In this document: piece by piece, positions 1-9,130 of the stretch
How positions within the stretch are numbered: the stretch's first letter is position 1
Layout: the number at the start of each line of letters is the position of its first letter
Assembly: GCA_903994365.1 (NCBI GenBank)
Contig: CAJEXL010000012.1
Span: 1 to 61,252, forward strand
Direction: 5' to 3'
Length of the DNA stretch: 61,252 nucleotides
Source: an uncultured Chlorobiaceae bacterium
GTDB taxonomy: Bacteria > Bacteroidota > Chlorobiia > Chlorobiales > Chlorobiaceae
Program-made: the position numbers and the translations under genes
Notes under the pieces: generated by a model
Database searches by the model: none
What the model was told of the DNA's origin: nothing
What the model saw: the letters and a program-made list of their open reading frames with translations, nothing else

Positions 1-568
1 GGCGATCAGTTTCAAAAAAGAGGAACATGCTGCGAAAAGTGCTTTTGATGAAGCTCGGGAGCTGGATGAGTATTTGCAGACAGCAAGGCAGGATCAGGAG
101 CAGCAGGGCGTACCTTTAAAAAAGGATGAGGTGATTATTGCTGGTATGAGTAATATTGCATATTCTTACGCAAAGTGCTGCCAGCCTGTTCCCGGTGATG
201 ATGTTATTGGTTTTGTGACCGCTGACGGTGTCGCCAAGATTCATCGCAAGAATTGTGTTAATGTCAGCAATGAAAATCTGCTTAAAAGCGAACGCGTTGT
301 CTCTGTAGCATGGAATCGGAAAGTCGAGACAAATTTTCTTGCTGGCATAAAGATTGAAGGAGAAGATCGGCTTGGAATCATGACTCAGATCACAACGGTT
401 ATTTCCAAATTTGATACTAATATTCGTACAATCTCACTGAACGCACGCGATGGACTTTTTGTTGGTACGATGATGATTTATGTTCCCAATGCTGAAAAGC
501 TTACCACGCTGATGGACAAGCTGAAGAGAGTACCTGGAGTGTTTACGGTTGAGCGGCTTATAAGCTGA
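1..568 (+). CDS. RelA/SpoT family (p)ppGpp synthetase/hydrolase, C-terminal part (5' truncated by window)
   Basis: The reading frame is open from base 2, so the gene begins upstream of the window. The visible part (about 188 residues) has the conserved Cys-Cys element of the RIS/zinc-finger region (KCCQPVPGDD) followed by IHRKNC, then a C-terminal ACT domain (GEDRLGIMTQIT to the end). In Rel/SpoT proteins these regulatory domains sense the ribosome or amino-acid state and control ppGpp synthesis or hydrolysis in the N-terminal half. Because the catalytic half is not visible, bifunctional Rel cannot be told from a monofunctional enzyme; Chlorobi usually carry one bifunctional copy. Confidence 0.93.
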   Translation, partial: AISFKKEEHAAKSAFDEARELDEYLQTARQDQEQQGVPLKKDEVIIAGMSNIAYSYAKCCQPVPGDDVIGFVTADGVAKIHRKNCVNVSNENLLKSERVVSVAWNRKVETNFLAGIKIEGEDRLGIMTQITTVISKFDTNIRTISLNARDGLFVGTMMIYVPNAEKLTTLMDKLKRVPGVFTVERLIS

Positions 569-642
569 TAAGTGTGTAAACTCTGTGAAAAAAGATGTAT
601 TTACTTATAGTGATGATATAACCCAACAGTAAGGAGACAATT

Positions 643-1230
643 ATGAAATATTCAATGGCAAGGCTTATTGCGGTTTTTCTTTTTTTCAGCACCTTTTATG
701 GATGCGGATACAACAGTATCCAGCAGAATGAAGAGACTGTCAACCGCTCATGGGGCGATCTTGAGTCGCAGTTGCAGCGAAGGGCCGATCTTGTTCCCAA
801 TCTTGTGGCAACGGTGAAGGGTGCGGCGAACTTTGAAAAGGAGACATTGACGGCAGTTATTGAAGCAAGGGCAAAAGCCACCTCCATTCAGCTTACTCCG
901 CAAATGCTTAGCGATCCGGCAGCTATGGCAAAGTTCCGGGAAGCCCAGGGTGGTCTCACCTCGAGCCTGTCGCGTTTGATGGTGGCGGTTGAGCGTTATC
1001 CAGAACTCAAGGCGAACCAGAACTTCCGCGATTTGCAGAATCAGCTTGAGGGAACTGAAAATCGAATCAGTGTTGCCCGTCAGCGTTATAATGGTGCGGT
1101 GGAGATCTTTAATGTTTCAATCAGACAGTTTCCCAACTCTTTGACGAACAATATTCTGCTGAAACTGAGAGCCAAGGAGTATTTCAAGGCTGATGAGACT
1201 GCCAAAGTATTACCGACGGTTAAATTCTGA
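643..1230 (+). CDS. LemA family protein
   Basis: The 195-residue product starts with a hydrophobic segment ending in FYGC at residues 18-21, which can act as a lipobox or as a single N-terminal anchor. The LemA signature follows: [24 protein letters not shown], here recognised through residues 37-58, and the later [16 protein letters not shown] stretch. LemA proteins are membrane-anchored helical-bundle proteins of unclear function. The AAGGAG box at 631-636 supports the start. The stop codon shares one base with the ATG of the next gene (TGATG), a sign of translational coupling. LemA next to TPM-domain proteins is a widespread pairing. Confidence 0.9.
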   Translation: MKYSMARLIAVFLFFSTFYGCGYNSIQQNEETVNRSWGDLESQLQRRADLVPNLVATVKGAANFEKETLTAVIEARAKATSIQLTPQMLSDPAAMAKFREAQGGLTSSLSRLMVAVERYPELKANQNFRDLQNQLEGTENRISVARQRYNGAVEIFNVSIRQFPNSLTNNILLKLRAKEYFKADETAKVLPTVKF

Positions 1231-1988
1231 TGCTGCAACTTTTTGTGCATCGGCTTATAAAGCATGGGGTTGCCTTATTTTTTTTGATGCTTTTAGCGGC
1301 TCTCCCATGCAGCAACCTCTGGGCAATCCCTGTACCGGCTCTTTCAGGGCGAGTGAACGACTATGGAGCCATGATATCCGCACAGGCAAGGGCGGCTATT
1401 GAGGCGAAGCTTAAGCAATTTGAGGCCACTGAGTCGACGCAGATTGTTATTTTGACGGTTCCCTCGCTGGAGGGTGATCCCATCGAAGATTTTTCGATCC
1501 GGGTTGCCGATGCGTGGAAGATTGGTCACAAAGGTTCCGATAATGGGGTATTGCTCATTGTCTCACGGGATGATCGCAAGGTGCGCATTGAAGTGGGTTA
1601 CGGGCTTGAAGGCAAGCTTACCGATCTTCTTTCGGGACGAATTATCCGCGATGAAATATCTCCGGCATTTAAGGCAGGCCAGTTTGATGCCGGATTTGTT
1701 CGAGCGGTTGATGTGCTCATTGCTGTGGCTCAGGGAGAGTACAAGGCCAAGCCACAGGCAAAAAGAGGCAGTAAGCCTTCGATGCCTCTGCTTGCCATTA
1801 TTCTGTTGCTCTTCTACTTTATGAGCCAGATTTTCCGTGGTCACAGGGGCGGCGGGCCAATGGTGTATGGCGGTCCTGGCGGTGGATTTTATGGTGGCGG
1901 CGGCAACTTCGGTGGAGGGGGAGGCGGCGGCTTTGGTGGCGGTGGCGGCGGCGGTTTTGGCGGCGGCGGAGCATCAGGAGATTGGTAA
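1230..1988 (+). CDS. TPM-domain (YgcG/Psb32 family) membrane protein with Gly-rich tail
   Basis: This 252-residue protein has an N-terminal signal or anchor segment (about residues 8-32), a TPM domain (about 35-170, including RVNDYGAMIS and VRIEVGYGLEG), one transmembrane helix (about 185-203) and a C-terminal tail made almost only of Gly and Phe. TPM domains act outside the cytoplasmic membrane; members are linked to photosystem II repair (Psb32) and to envelope maintenance, but no activity is settled. It overlaps lemA by one base and precedes a second TPM gene, so the three probably form one unit. The Gly-rich tail is typical of the family. Confidence 0.9.
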   Translation: MLQLFVHRLIKHGVALFFLMLLAALPCSNLWAIPVPALSGRVNDYGAMISAQARAAIEAKLKQFEATESTQIVILTVPSLEGDPIEDFSIRVADAWKIGHKGSDNGVLLIVSRDDRKVRIEVGYGLEGKLTDLLSGRIIRDEISPAFKAGQFDAGFVRAVDVLIAVAQGEYKAKPQAKRGSKPSMPLLAIILLLFYFMSQIFRGHRGGGPMVYGGPGGGFYGGGGNFGGGGGGGFGGGGGGGFGGGGASGDW

Positions 1989-2016
1989 ATGCCACAAGAT
2001 TAAAATAGAGTTCAAG

Positions 2017-2661
2017 ATGAGTGATCCGGCAGAAAAATTCCTTACGGCGGCGGAGCGGCTTCAGATTGAGGCGCGTATTGCTGAGGCTGAAAAACGTACC
2101 TCAGGCGAGGTTGTGGTGAAGGTGGTATCATCCAGCTATCACTATCCCCTTGCATCAATGCTTGGGAGCTCTCTTCTTTCGATTATTCTTGGTATTGTGG
2201 TGGCTCTTGTTGCCAACAATGAGAGTATGTGGTTTTTTCTGGCCGCCTTCAGTATCTCGTTTATCGTGCTTCATGAGCTTTTCAAACGCCTCCATTTGCT
2301 CAGACGTTTTTTTGTTACACCCTCCGACATGAAGGAGGAGGTCGAAGAGGCTGCAATTCACTCCTTTTATCGCAGAAATATCAATAATACGGTTGACCAT
2401 ACAGGTATCCTCATCTACATATCACTTTTTGAACACAAAGTTCGCGTGGTTGCCGATCGAGGCATCAACGAAAAAGTTGCTCAGGATGTGTGGCAGGAGA
2501 TTGTTAACATTATCGTCAACGGTATTCATGCCAAAGCACAAGCGCGTGCAATTGCTGATGCTGTTGACCGGTGTGGTGAGATACTTTCCACCTATTTTCC
2601 GGTGAAAGCCAGCGATCGCAATGAGCTTCGGAATGAGGTTATTATCGGCAGGGGAAAGTGA
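2017..2661 (+). CDS. TPM-domain membrane protein, second copy
   Basis: The start is placed at the ATG at 2017 (MSDPAEKFLTAAE). The same frame runs open further upstream, but that part only mirrors the Gly-codon repeat of the preceding gene in another frame. The 214-residue product has a short cytoplasmic N-terminus, two adjacent transmembrane helices (about residues 45-88) and a C-terminal TPM-like domain (TGILIYISLFEHKVRVVADRGIN is its core, residues about 125-147). It lies 28 bases after the previous TPM gene and probably belongs to the lemA operon. Function is unknown beyond the family link. Confidence 0.85.
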   Translation: MSDPAEKFLTAAERLQIEARIAEAEKRTSGEVVVKVVSSSYHYPLASMLGSSLLSIILGIVVALVANNESMWFFLAAFSISFIVLHELFKRLHLLRRFFVTPSDMKEEVEEAAIHSFYRRNINNTVDHTGILIYISLFEHKVRVVADRGINEKVAQDVWQEIVNIIVNGIHAKAQARAIADAVDRCGEILSTYFPVKASDRNELRNEVIIGRGK

Positions 2662-2744
2662 AGAAATCATTTTGATTTTCCTGTTTAAATGCTTTTTTAC
2701 AGTCCATTAGAACTCCGCTCAATAACTTTAGCATTATGGTCCTC

Positions 2745-3845
2745 ATGAAAAAAACAGCATTATACTCCTGGCACGAGCAGGCCGGAGCGAAAATTATCGA
2801 TTTTGGCGGCTATCTGATGCCGGTACAGTATGCCGGTATTATTGCTGAACATAAGGCCGTACGGAGTGCTGCCGGACTTTTTGATGTGTCGCACATGGGC
2901 AACTTTTATGTGAGGGGATGCCTTGCCAAGGATTTTCTTCAGTACATGACCACCAACGATCTTGACAAGGCCAAAGATGGTCAGGCGCAGTACAATCTCA
3001 TGCTCTATCCCAGTGGTGGCATTGTTGACGATCTGATTATCTATCGTATTGACAGCGAAACCTTTTTCCTGATTGTTAATGCCAGCAATGCCGAGAAGGA
3101 TTTTGCATGGTTGCGGCAGCATATTGGTGCTTTTGACGGGGTAGTGCTTGAGGATCACACCGATCGCCTTTCATTGATTGCACTGCAGGGCCCGCTGGCC
3201 ATGGATATTCTTGCAACTGTTTTTCCTTCGATTGATCTTAATGCACTTGGCTCATTCTCTTTCTGCAAGACACTTTTTCAGGGTGTAGAGGTCATCATAG
3301 CCCGAACAGGCTATACTGGCGAGAAGGGTGTGGAAATATGTCTGCCCAATGAGGCCGCGATACCGTTATGGGAAGCGATCATTGAAGCTGGAAAAGATGT
3401 GGGCATTCAGCCGATTGGCCTTGGCGCTCGCGACACACTGCGGCTTGAGATGGGCTACTCGCTTTATGGTCATGAGATTGATCAGGATACCAATCCACTT
3501 GAAGCTCGCCTGAAATGGGTGGTGAAAATGAACAAAGGCCACTTTATTGGTAAAGAGGCTTGTCAGCAGGTTGAGAACAATCTTCAAAGAGGAGTTGCTG
3601 GCTTCTCTCTTGATGGTCGAGTTCTTCCTCGTCAGCATTTCAAGGTTTTTAACAGTGATCATCAGGAGATTGGGCAGGTATGCAGTGGAACGCTTTCGCC
3701 AACACTCCAGGAGCCTGTCGGTACCTGCACTATTGTGCTTGAGTATACCAGGTTGGGGACACCCATTCTGGTTGAGGTTCGAGGGGTACTTCATGCTGGC
3801 GTTATTCGGGCCTTGCCGTTTCTTACAACAACATCATTGGGCTGA
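2745..3845 (+). CDS. gcvT: Glycine cleavage system T protein (aminomethyltransferase)
   Basis: The product moves the aminomethyl group from lipoylated GcvH to tetrahydrofolate, giving 5,10-methylene-THF and ammonia. The sequence is a full-length GcvT (366 residues): the N-terminal GCV_T fold with [10 protein letters not shown] and MTTNDL, the folate-site region [31 protein letters not shown], and a C-terminal barrel. The ATG at 2745 ([11 protein letters not shown]) is preferred because it matches the usual family N-terminus; an in-frame ATG at 2736 would add three residues. No gcvH or gcvP is adjacent, so the other subunits are encoded elsewhere. ftsK follows 32 bases downstream. Confidence 0.95.
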   Translation: MKKTALYSWHEQAGAKIIDFGGYLMPVQYAGIIAEHKAVRSAAGLFDVSHMGNFYVRGCLAKDFLQYMTTNDLDKAKDGQAQYNLMLYPSGGIVDDLIIYRIDSETFFLIVNASNAEKDFAWLRQHIGAFDGVVLEDHTDRLSLIALQGPLAMDILATVFPSIDLNALGSFSFCKTLFQGVEVIIARTGYTGEKGVEICLPNEAAIPLWEAIIEAGKDVGIQPIGLGARDTLRLEMGYSLYGHEIDQDTNPLEARLKWVVKMNKGHFIGKEACQQVENNLQRGVAGFSLDGRVLPRQHFKVFNSDHQEIGQVCSGTLSPTLQEPVGTCTIVLEYTRLGTPILVEVRGVLHAGVIRALPFLTTTSLG

Positions 3846-3877
3846 CACCAATAAGGTATGAGGAGAGAGTTCACACG

Positions 3878-6316
3878 GTGACTATGAAAAGAGTGGGGAA
3901 AGGTACCTTTGGGAGTGCTATGGATGCAACGGCGCTGAAAAAAGAGATCATAGGCATTATGCTTATGTTTGGTTCTCTTTATTTGATCAGTGCGATTCTA
4001 AGCTTTCATCCTGATGATGAAGCGATGTTCAGTGCTCTTGCATGGCATGATATATTCAGCAAGCTGGCAAAGGATACTGCTGATACGATTCACAACCATT
4101 TCGGTTTATTCGGAGCAAGACTTTCAGCATTTTTTGTTGGCTCATTTATCGGTTATTCGGTTATTCTGCCGATAAGCTCAATCTTTGCCCTCGGCTGGTC
4201 GCTGTTGCGTGCCAAAAGCCTGAAGCCGGCGATCCTTTTTTTTCTGTTCAGTGTTTTTATCTCCACCGATATTGCAACGCTGTTTGGCCTCACCTCTGCG
4301 GGGTTCAGTGATGTGATGGCTGGTGCGGTTGGCAGAATGCTTGCAGAGCGTCTTTCAACGGTTATTGGTGTTACTGGTGCATTGGTGCTTCTTCTTGTTA
4401 TTGCTGTGGCCTTGATTGTCTATATGGGAAATGGCGTGATTGGGGGAGCCTTGCGAGGCGCTGTTGGCTTCAAGAGCAGCATCAGCAAGCCATTTGCTAT
4501 TATTGCAGCAAAACTGGATGCAATTCGAAAAAAAAAAAATCAAAAGCTGAAGCTGAAAGAGAGAGCACTGGAGCTGAAAAGGACGGAGAAGAGCAAGCGT
4601 GATGATGCCTTGTTGACTCAAAGGCCTGAAAAAGTGGCTCCAGCGCCAGCACCAATACAGGAGGTTTCACCGAAAGATGAGCCGTTTCAGCCAGCTCCTC
4701 TCATTCCTGATGCTTTTTCAGTACCTCCGGTGATGACGAAGTTGCCATCTTTTCCTGGAGAGCCAGAGATGGTTATTCACAAGGCTATTCGTGAAAAGGA
4801 GGCTGACCTTGATGAGCGCAAGCTGAAAGTGCAGACCAAGGACAGGGATGCATACCGCTTCCCGTCGATTGATCTTCTGGAAAAAGTTCCTGAAGATGAT
4901 GATCACATTGATGAGCAGCACTTGGCGGACAGCAAGCGAAAGCTGCTTGAAAAGCTGAAGATCTACAAGGTAGAGGTTAAAAAAATCTCCACCACAGTAG
5001 GTCCTCGCGTCACTCTGTTTGAGCTTGAGCTTGAGCCGGATGTCAAAGTGAGCAGGATAACCTCCCTTGAAAATGATCTTGCCATGGCACTCTCGGCCAG
5101 AGGAATCCGTATCATTGCCCCTATTCCAGGAAAAAATGCGGTTGGCGTTGAAATTCCCAACAGCAAACCGAAAACGGTCTGGTTGCGCTCGGTGCTCCAG
5201 GTTGAAAAATTCAAGAACAGCACCATGATGCTGCCAATTGTGCTTGGCAAAACTATTGCCAATGAGGTCTGTATTGCCGATCTGGCAACCATGCCCCACC
5301 TGCTGATTGCCGGAGCAACCGGAGCGGGGAAGTCGGTTTGTATCAACGTCATTATCTCCAGTCTGCTCTATGCTTGCAGTCCCGACAAGGTGAAGTTTGT
5401 GATGATTGATCCTAAAAGGGTTGAGCTTTTTCAGTACCAGCACCTGAAAAACCATTTTCTGATGCGTTTTCCCGGTATTGAGGAGCAGATCATCACTGAC
5501 CCACAGAAAGCGGTCTATGCGCTACGCTGCGTGGTCAAGGAGATGGAGCTTCGCTATGAAACCCTCGAAAAGGCAGGATGCCGTAATATCGGCGATCATA
5601 ACAAGCGTATTCCTGAAGAGGCGATGCCATACCTCGTTGTGGTTATCGACGAACTTGCTGATCTTATGATTACCGCAGGAAGGGAGGTTGAAGAGCCGAT
5701 TATCCGCATCGCCCAGCTTGCCCGTGCCGTTGGCATTCATCTGATTGTCGCGACCCAGCGCCCATCAGTCGATGTCATTACCGGAATTATTAAAGCCAAC
5801 TTTCCGGCACGTATTGCGTTTCAGGTGGCAAGCAGGGTTGACTCTCGTACGATTCTTGATGGATCGGGGGCGGAGCAGCTTCTGGGCAACGGTGATATGC
5901 TCTATCAGCCCTCCAATCAGCCAAAATCGTTACGAATCCAGTGTCCTTATGTCTCTTCGAGCGAGGTTGAGGAGATTACCTCTTTTATCGGTTCACAGCA
6001 CTCTCTGAAGACGATATACATGCTGCCTGCCCCCGATGCACCGAAAAGTAACAATGGGATGCAGGCTTCAGGGAATCAGGACAGAGAGGGGCGTGACACT
6101 ATGTTTGAGGAGGCTGCAAGGCTGGTGGTGATACATCAGCAAGCCAGTGTGTCACTGTTACAGCGGCGTCTTCGGTTGGGATTCAGTCGAGCAGGAAGAG
6201 TGATGGATCAGCTTCATGCAAGTGGTATAGTCGGTATGGCTGACGGGAGTAAAGCCAGGGAAGTCCTCATAAAAAATGAGGACTCCCTGGAACTTCTTTT
6301 GAGAAATCTTGATTAG
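3878..6316 (+). CDS. ftsK: DNA translocase FtsK/SpoIIIE
   Basis: FtsK pumps DNA at the division septum and helps resolve chromosome dimers. The 812-residue product has four N-terminal transmembrane helices (within residues about 22-190), a Lys/Pro-rich linker, and the RecA-like motor with Walker A GATGAGKSV and Walker B VVVIDELADLM. A C-terminal winged-helix gamma domain (from about residue 735, LLQRRLRLGFSRAGRVMDQL) reads KOPS-like sites. The start is a GTG at 3878 behind an AGGAG box; an ATG lies two codons later. A run of 12 A residues at 4508-4519 sits just after the membrane domain. The linker is short compared with E. coli FtsK. Confidence 0.96.
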   Translation: MTMKRVGKGTFGSAMDATALKKEIIGIMLMFGSLYLISAILSFHPDDEAMFSALAWHDIFSKLAKDTADTIHNHFGLFGARLSAFFVGSFIGYSVILPISSIFALGWSLLRAKSLKPAILFFLFSVFISTDIATLFGLTSAGFSDVMAGAVGRMLAERLSTVIGVTGALVLLLVIAVALIVYMGNGVIGGALRGAVGFKSSISKPFAIIAAKLDAIRKKKNQKLKLKERALELKRTEKSKRDDALLTQRPEKVAPAPAPIQEVSPKDEPFQPAPLIPDAFSVPPVMTKLPSFPGEPEMVIHKAIREKEADLDERKLKVQTKDRDAYRFPSIDLLEKVPEDDDHIDEQHLADSKRKLLEKLKIYKVEVKKISTTVGPRVTLFELELEPDVKVSRITSLENDLAMALSARGIRIIAPIPGKNAVGVEIPNSKPKTVWLRSVLQVEKFKNSTMMLPIVLGKTIANEVCIADLATMPHLLIAGATGAGKSVCINVIISSLLYACSPDKVKFVMIDPKRVELFQYQHLKNHFLMRFPGIEEQIITDPQKAVYALRCVVKEMELRYETLEKAGCRNIGDHNKRIPEEAMPYLVVVIDELADLMITAGREVEEPIIRIAQLARAVGIHLIVATQRPSVDVITGIIKANFPARIAFQVASRVDSRTILDGSGAEQLLGNGDMLYQPSNQPKSLRIQCPYVSSSEVEEITSFIGSQHSLKTIYMLPAPDAPKSNNGMQASGNQDREGRDTMFEEAARLVVIHQQASVSLLQRRLRLGFSRAGRVMDQLHASGIVGMADGSKAREVLIKNEDSLELLLRNLD
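6255..6290 (+). terminator. Strong hairpin inside the last codons of ftsK, terminator-like
   Basis: CCAGGGA(A)GTCCTCAT pairs with ATGAGGACTCCCTGG across a loop of five A residues; the stem has 15 pairs with one bulged base. It is followed by AACTTCTTTT. The hairpin lies wholly within coding sequence, about 25 bases before the ftsK stop, in the short space before the convergent Nfu gene. A transcription-stop role is inferred; the T tract is imperfect. Confidence 0.5.
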
Positions 6317-6324
6317 TGCGCCTG

Positions 6325-6585
6325 TTACACAGATTCAACGCGCATAATTTCAGGATTTGCTTTTTTGATGGCCTGCTCAACGCCAGCCCGCAGGGTAAGG
6401 GTGCTCATTGGGCATGAACCGCAAGCGCCAAGCAGTTTTACATCTACAACCATATCTTTGGAAATGCCGACGAGCTGACAGTCTCCTCCATCAACTTGCA
6501 GGTAAGGGCGTACAGTTTCAAGGGAGGCTATAACCCTGTCGTAGAGTGCATCGCTTTTCGGCAGATAATCCTTGCTGGTGCTCAT
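6325..6585 (-). CDS. NifU C-terminal-domain (Nfu) Fe-S scaffold protein
   Basis: This 86-residue protein consists of a single Nfu domain: a helical start, VDGGDCQLVGI, and the CGSCPMSTLTLRAGVE motif whose CxxC binds a bridging [4Fe-4S] cluster between two subunits. Nfu proteins carry assembled clusters to target enzymes. The length is typical of stand-alone Nfu. It is followed upstream on the same strand by an Mrp/ApbC ATPase, itself an Fe-S carrier, so the two form a likely cluster-delivery pair. The gene converges on ftsK with only eight bases between the stops. Confidence 0.92.
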   Translation of the reverse strand: MSTSKDYLPKSDALYDRVIASLETVRPYLQVDGGDCQLVGISKDMVVDVKLLGACGSCPMSTLTLRAGVEQAIKKANPEIMRVESV

Positions 6586-6697
6586 GGTATAATTGGTTTA
6601 CAATGGTTGAAAATAGTGGTTTTGTCTTTCCTCACAGAGCATAATATCAAACCTCCAGCGCAAAAAAACAATATGAAAGTTATTATAGTTTCATTTA

Positions 6698-7594
6698 TCA
6701 CCCTGCATTTGTTAGAGAGACCCTTCTTGTTACCTCTGTCGCGACCTGTTTGATGGCTTTTGATGTCGCTGAGTCTGGATGGGTGAGTATACAGGGCGCA
6801 CCACTGTCGCCACCTTCACGCACCGCCCGGTCGATCGGAATCGAGCCAAGGAACGGAATGCCCTGGATTTTCGCAAATTTTTCTCCTCCGTGACTGCCAA
6901 AAATAAAGTCTTTGGAGCCATCAGGAAGCTCATAGTGGCTCATGTTCTCCACAAGCCCGAGAATGGGGACATTGACCTTGCGGAACATGTTGAGTGCCTT
7001 GGTGACATCGACAATGGCAACATCCTGTGGTGTTGTGACAATAACGGCACCGGTCAGCGGGATAGTCTGTGCAATGGTAAGCTGGATATCGCCGGTACCT
7101 GGTGGAAGATCAAAAATCAGGTAATCAAGCTCCTGCCACTCCACCTCGGTAATAAACTGTTTGATAGCACCGGAGAGCATTGGCCCTCGCCATATCACCG
7201 GAGTATCGAGCTCAATGAGAAATCCGATAGACATCAGCTTTACCCCGTACTTTTCAATCGGGAGAAGATTTTTTCCAACCACTTCGGGTTGGGCATTGGT
7301 GATTCCGAACATGGTTGGAATGCTTGGGCCATAAAGGTCAGCATCAATCAACCCCACTTTGGCACCGGACTCTGCAAGGCTGATGGCAAGGTTGACCGCA
7401 ACGGTTGATTTGCCGACGCCGCCTTTTCCTGATGCGACGGCAATGATATTTTTAACCTCTTTGAGCGGGCGTTCATGATGGCTGCAGGATTCGTCGGTAC
7501 CATGATGATGGCCGCAGGAGGAGTGTACTGACTCACCATTACCGTGATGATGGCCGCAAGATGAAGGTGTTGATTCATCATGTATTGTGGACAT
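6698..7594 (-). CDS. Mrp/ApbC (NBP35-type) Fe-S carrier ATPase with His-rich N-terminus
   Basis: The 298-residue product is a deviant-Walker P-loop ATPase: ASGKGGVGKSTVAVNLA (P-loop with the signature lysine), LIDADLYGPSIPTMFG, LIFDLPPGTGD. Such proteins carry Fe-S clusters to apo-proteins. The usual N-terminal MIP18/DUF59 domain is absent; instead there are two copies of SSCGHHHG followed by SCSHHE in the first 41 residues, a likely metal-binding tail. The C-terminal CxxC of many Mrp proteins is not evident near ENMSHYELPDG. The gene is 112 bases upstream of the Nfu gene on the same strand, which fits a shared role. The His-rich tail is unusual. Confidence 0.92.
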   Translation of the reverse strand: MSTIHDESTPSSCGHHHGNGESVHSSCGHHHGTDESCSHHERPLKEVKNIIAVASGKGGVGKSTVAVNLAISLAESGAKVGLIDADLYGPSIPTMFGITNAQPEVVGKNLLPIEKYGVKLMSIGFLIELDTPVIWRGPMLSGAIKQFITEVEWQELDYLIFDLPPGTGDIQLTIAQTIPLTGAVIVTTPQDVAIVDVTKALNMFRKVNVPILGLVENMSHYELPDGSKDFIFGSHGGEKFAKIQGIPFLGSIPIDRAVREGGDSGAPCILTHPDSATSKAIKQVATEVTRRVSLTNAG

Positions 7595-7665
7595 AGTATT
7601 TATGAGATTTTAATGGTTGCAAAAAAATGAAAATAGAAATGTCGATGGTTGCATTGGCAAAAGAT

Positions 7666-8979
7666 CTATTTCTGCATGAAACGCATTGAAATGGGAACGC
7701 CTTCCAGGCTGAAATGTTCGCGCAGCTTCTTTTCCAGAAACTTCCTGAAATTGCTCTGCACCAGCAGTGGATCGTTGCAGAAAAAAGCGAAGACCGGCCA
7801 TGCGGCATTGATCTGTGTGACGTACTTGATCTTCAGCTCTTTGCCTGATTTTGTGGAGGCGTGTGTCTGTGAAAGCGCCTCTTCAAGAAACTTGTTAAGC
7901 ACACTGGTGCTGATTTTACGCGAGCGGTTGCGGCTAACCTCATGCGCCATGTCGATTGCCCGGTAGAGGTTTTTTTTGGTCAGTGCTGAAATAAAGACGA
8001 CAGGAACGTAAGAGAGGTTGCCCATGTTCATCCTCAGATTCTCTTCGTAAATTTTGCTGGTTTTTGAATCCTTTTCGATCAGATCCCATTTGTTGATAAG
8101 GAGAAGCGCCCCTTTTTTGCGCTCAACGGCCATATTGATAATTCTCATATCCTGTTTTTCTATGCCCGGTGCGGCATCAAGCATCACCAAGGCAACATCG
8201 CAACGTTCAATTGCTTTTTCACTTCTCAGAGAGCTGTAATATTCAATACCGGAATCAATTTTTGTCCGTTTTCTCAGTCCGGCGGTGTCAATCAGCGTGA
8301 ACTCCTGCTGTTTGCGGATAAAGCGGCTGTCGATAGCGTCTCGGGTAGTACCCGGTATATTCGACACTATCAGGCGGTTGGAGCCGAGCAGGGCATTGAC
8401 AAAACTTGATTTTCCGACATTGGGCCGTCCGACCACTGCAAGCTGTATGGCAGCATTCTCTGTAACTGGCTCTTTTTCCTTTTCAGGCAGTGACTCAAGA
8501 ATGTCGTCAAGCATATCGGCCACACCACTGCCATCTCTTGCAGAGAGGAAGTAGGGTTTCGTAAAACCGGTGCTGATAAACGATTCAGCATCAAGAGTGA
8601 GCTGCGGAGATTCAACCTTGTTGACCGCAAAAAAGAGCTGCTTGTGCTGGAAGGTGCGTTGCAGGAGTCTTCCGAGTTCGAGATCTTCGTAAGAGAGGCC
8701 CGCGCGCACATCGGTCAGAAAGATGATAATGTCTGCATCGCGAATGGCCATCAGCGTCTGCTCAAGCATTGCCATGCTGATGATGTCACCATCGGCGTTG
8801 TAGCCTCCGGTATCCATAAGGAGAAACTGCTTGCCTTGCCATTCGCCCTCCGCAATATGCCGGTCTCTGGTGACGCCGGGGGTAGGGTCGACTATGGCGC
8901 TTCGCTGGCGCAGAATTCGGTTAAAGAGGGTAGATTTGCCGACGTTCGGCCGGCCCACCAGTGCAATTAAAGGCTTCAT
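7666..8979 (-). CDS. der: Ribosome-associated GTPase Der (EngA)
   Basis: Der has two tandem GTPase domains and a C-terminal KH-like domain, and is needed for 50S ribosomal subunit assembly. All are visible in the 437 residues: G1 motifs [11 protein letters not shown] (residue 8) and [11 protein letters not shown] (about 184), DTGG and DTAGLRKR G3 motifs, and NKVE and NKWD G4 motifs. The C-terminal domain begins near residue 355. Length is normal. The gene diverges from rplM across a 151-base AT-rich spacer holding two TATAAT-like hexamers. Confidence 0.97.
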   Translation of the reverse strand: MKPLIALVGRPNVGKSTLFNRILRQRSAIVDPTPGVTRDRHIAEGEWQGKQFLLMDTGGYNADGDIISMAMLEQTLMAIRDADIIIFLTDVRAGLSYEDLELGRLLQRTFQHKQLFFAVNKVESPQLTLDAESFISTGFTKPYFLSARDGSGVADMLDDILESLPEKEKEPVTENAAIQLAVVGRPNVGKSSFVNALLGSNRLIVSNIPGTTRDAIDSRFIRKQQEFTLIDTAGLRKRTKIDSGIEYYSSLRSEKAIERCDVALVMLDAAPGIEKQDMRIINMAVERKKGALLLINKWDLIEKDSKTSKIYEENLRMNMGNLSYVPVVFISALTKKNLYRAIDMAHEVSRNRSRKISTSVLNKFLEEALSQTHASTKSGKELKIKYVTQINAAWPVFAFFCNDPLLVQSNFRKFLEKKLREHFSLEGVPISMRFMQK

Positions 8980-9061
8980 AAGAAACGGATGCGGTCTTGA
9001 AAAAAAGTTGCTACAGTGTCTGTAGGGAATTCCTGTTAAGATATAATGTATAATTTGTAGA

Positions 9062-9117
9062 ATTAACTGGAATAATTTACATTACTGAACTTTATTTTTC
9101 GGAAAAGTCCAGTTAAT
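9062..9117 (+). promoter_or_regulatory. Candidate structured leader of rplM-rpsI mRNA
   Basis: ATTAACTGGA (9062-9071) is perfectly complementary to TCCAGTTAAT (9108-9117). The 10-bp stem closes a 36-base loop that can form a smaller ACTTT/AAAGT stem, and ends 13 bases before the rplM ATG. L13 operons in other phyla are autoregulated through leader RNAs; a similar role here is inferred. A second palindrome, CTACAG-TGT-CTGTAG, lies at 9011-9025. Confidence 0.45.
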
Positions 9118-9130
9118 CTATAGTAAGAGC

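Noticed and set aside
1837..2016. Upstream extension of the second TPM gene, reading as Ala/Val-rich protein
   Set aside because: It is the Gly-codon repeat of the first TPM gene read in another frame; the ATG at 2017 gives a normal protein.
4718..5455. Long minus-strand frame (245 residues) inside ftsK
   Set aside because: Antisense to a fully conserved motor domain; composition is a mirror of the coding strand.
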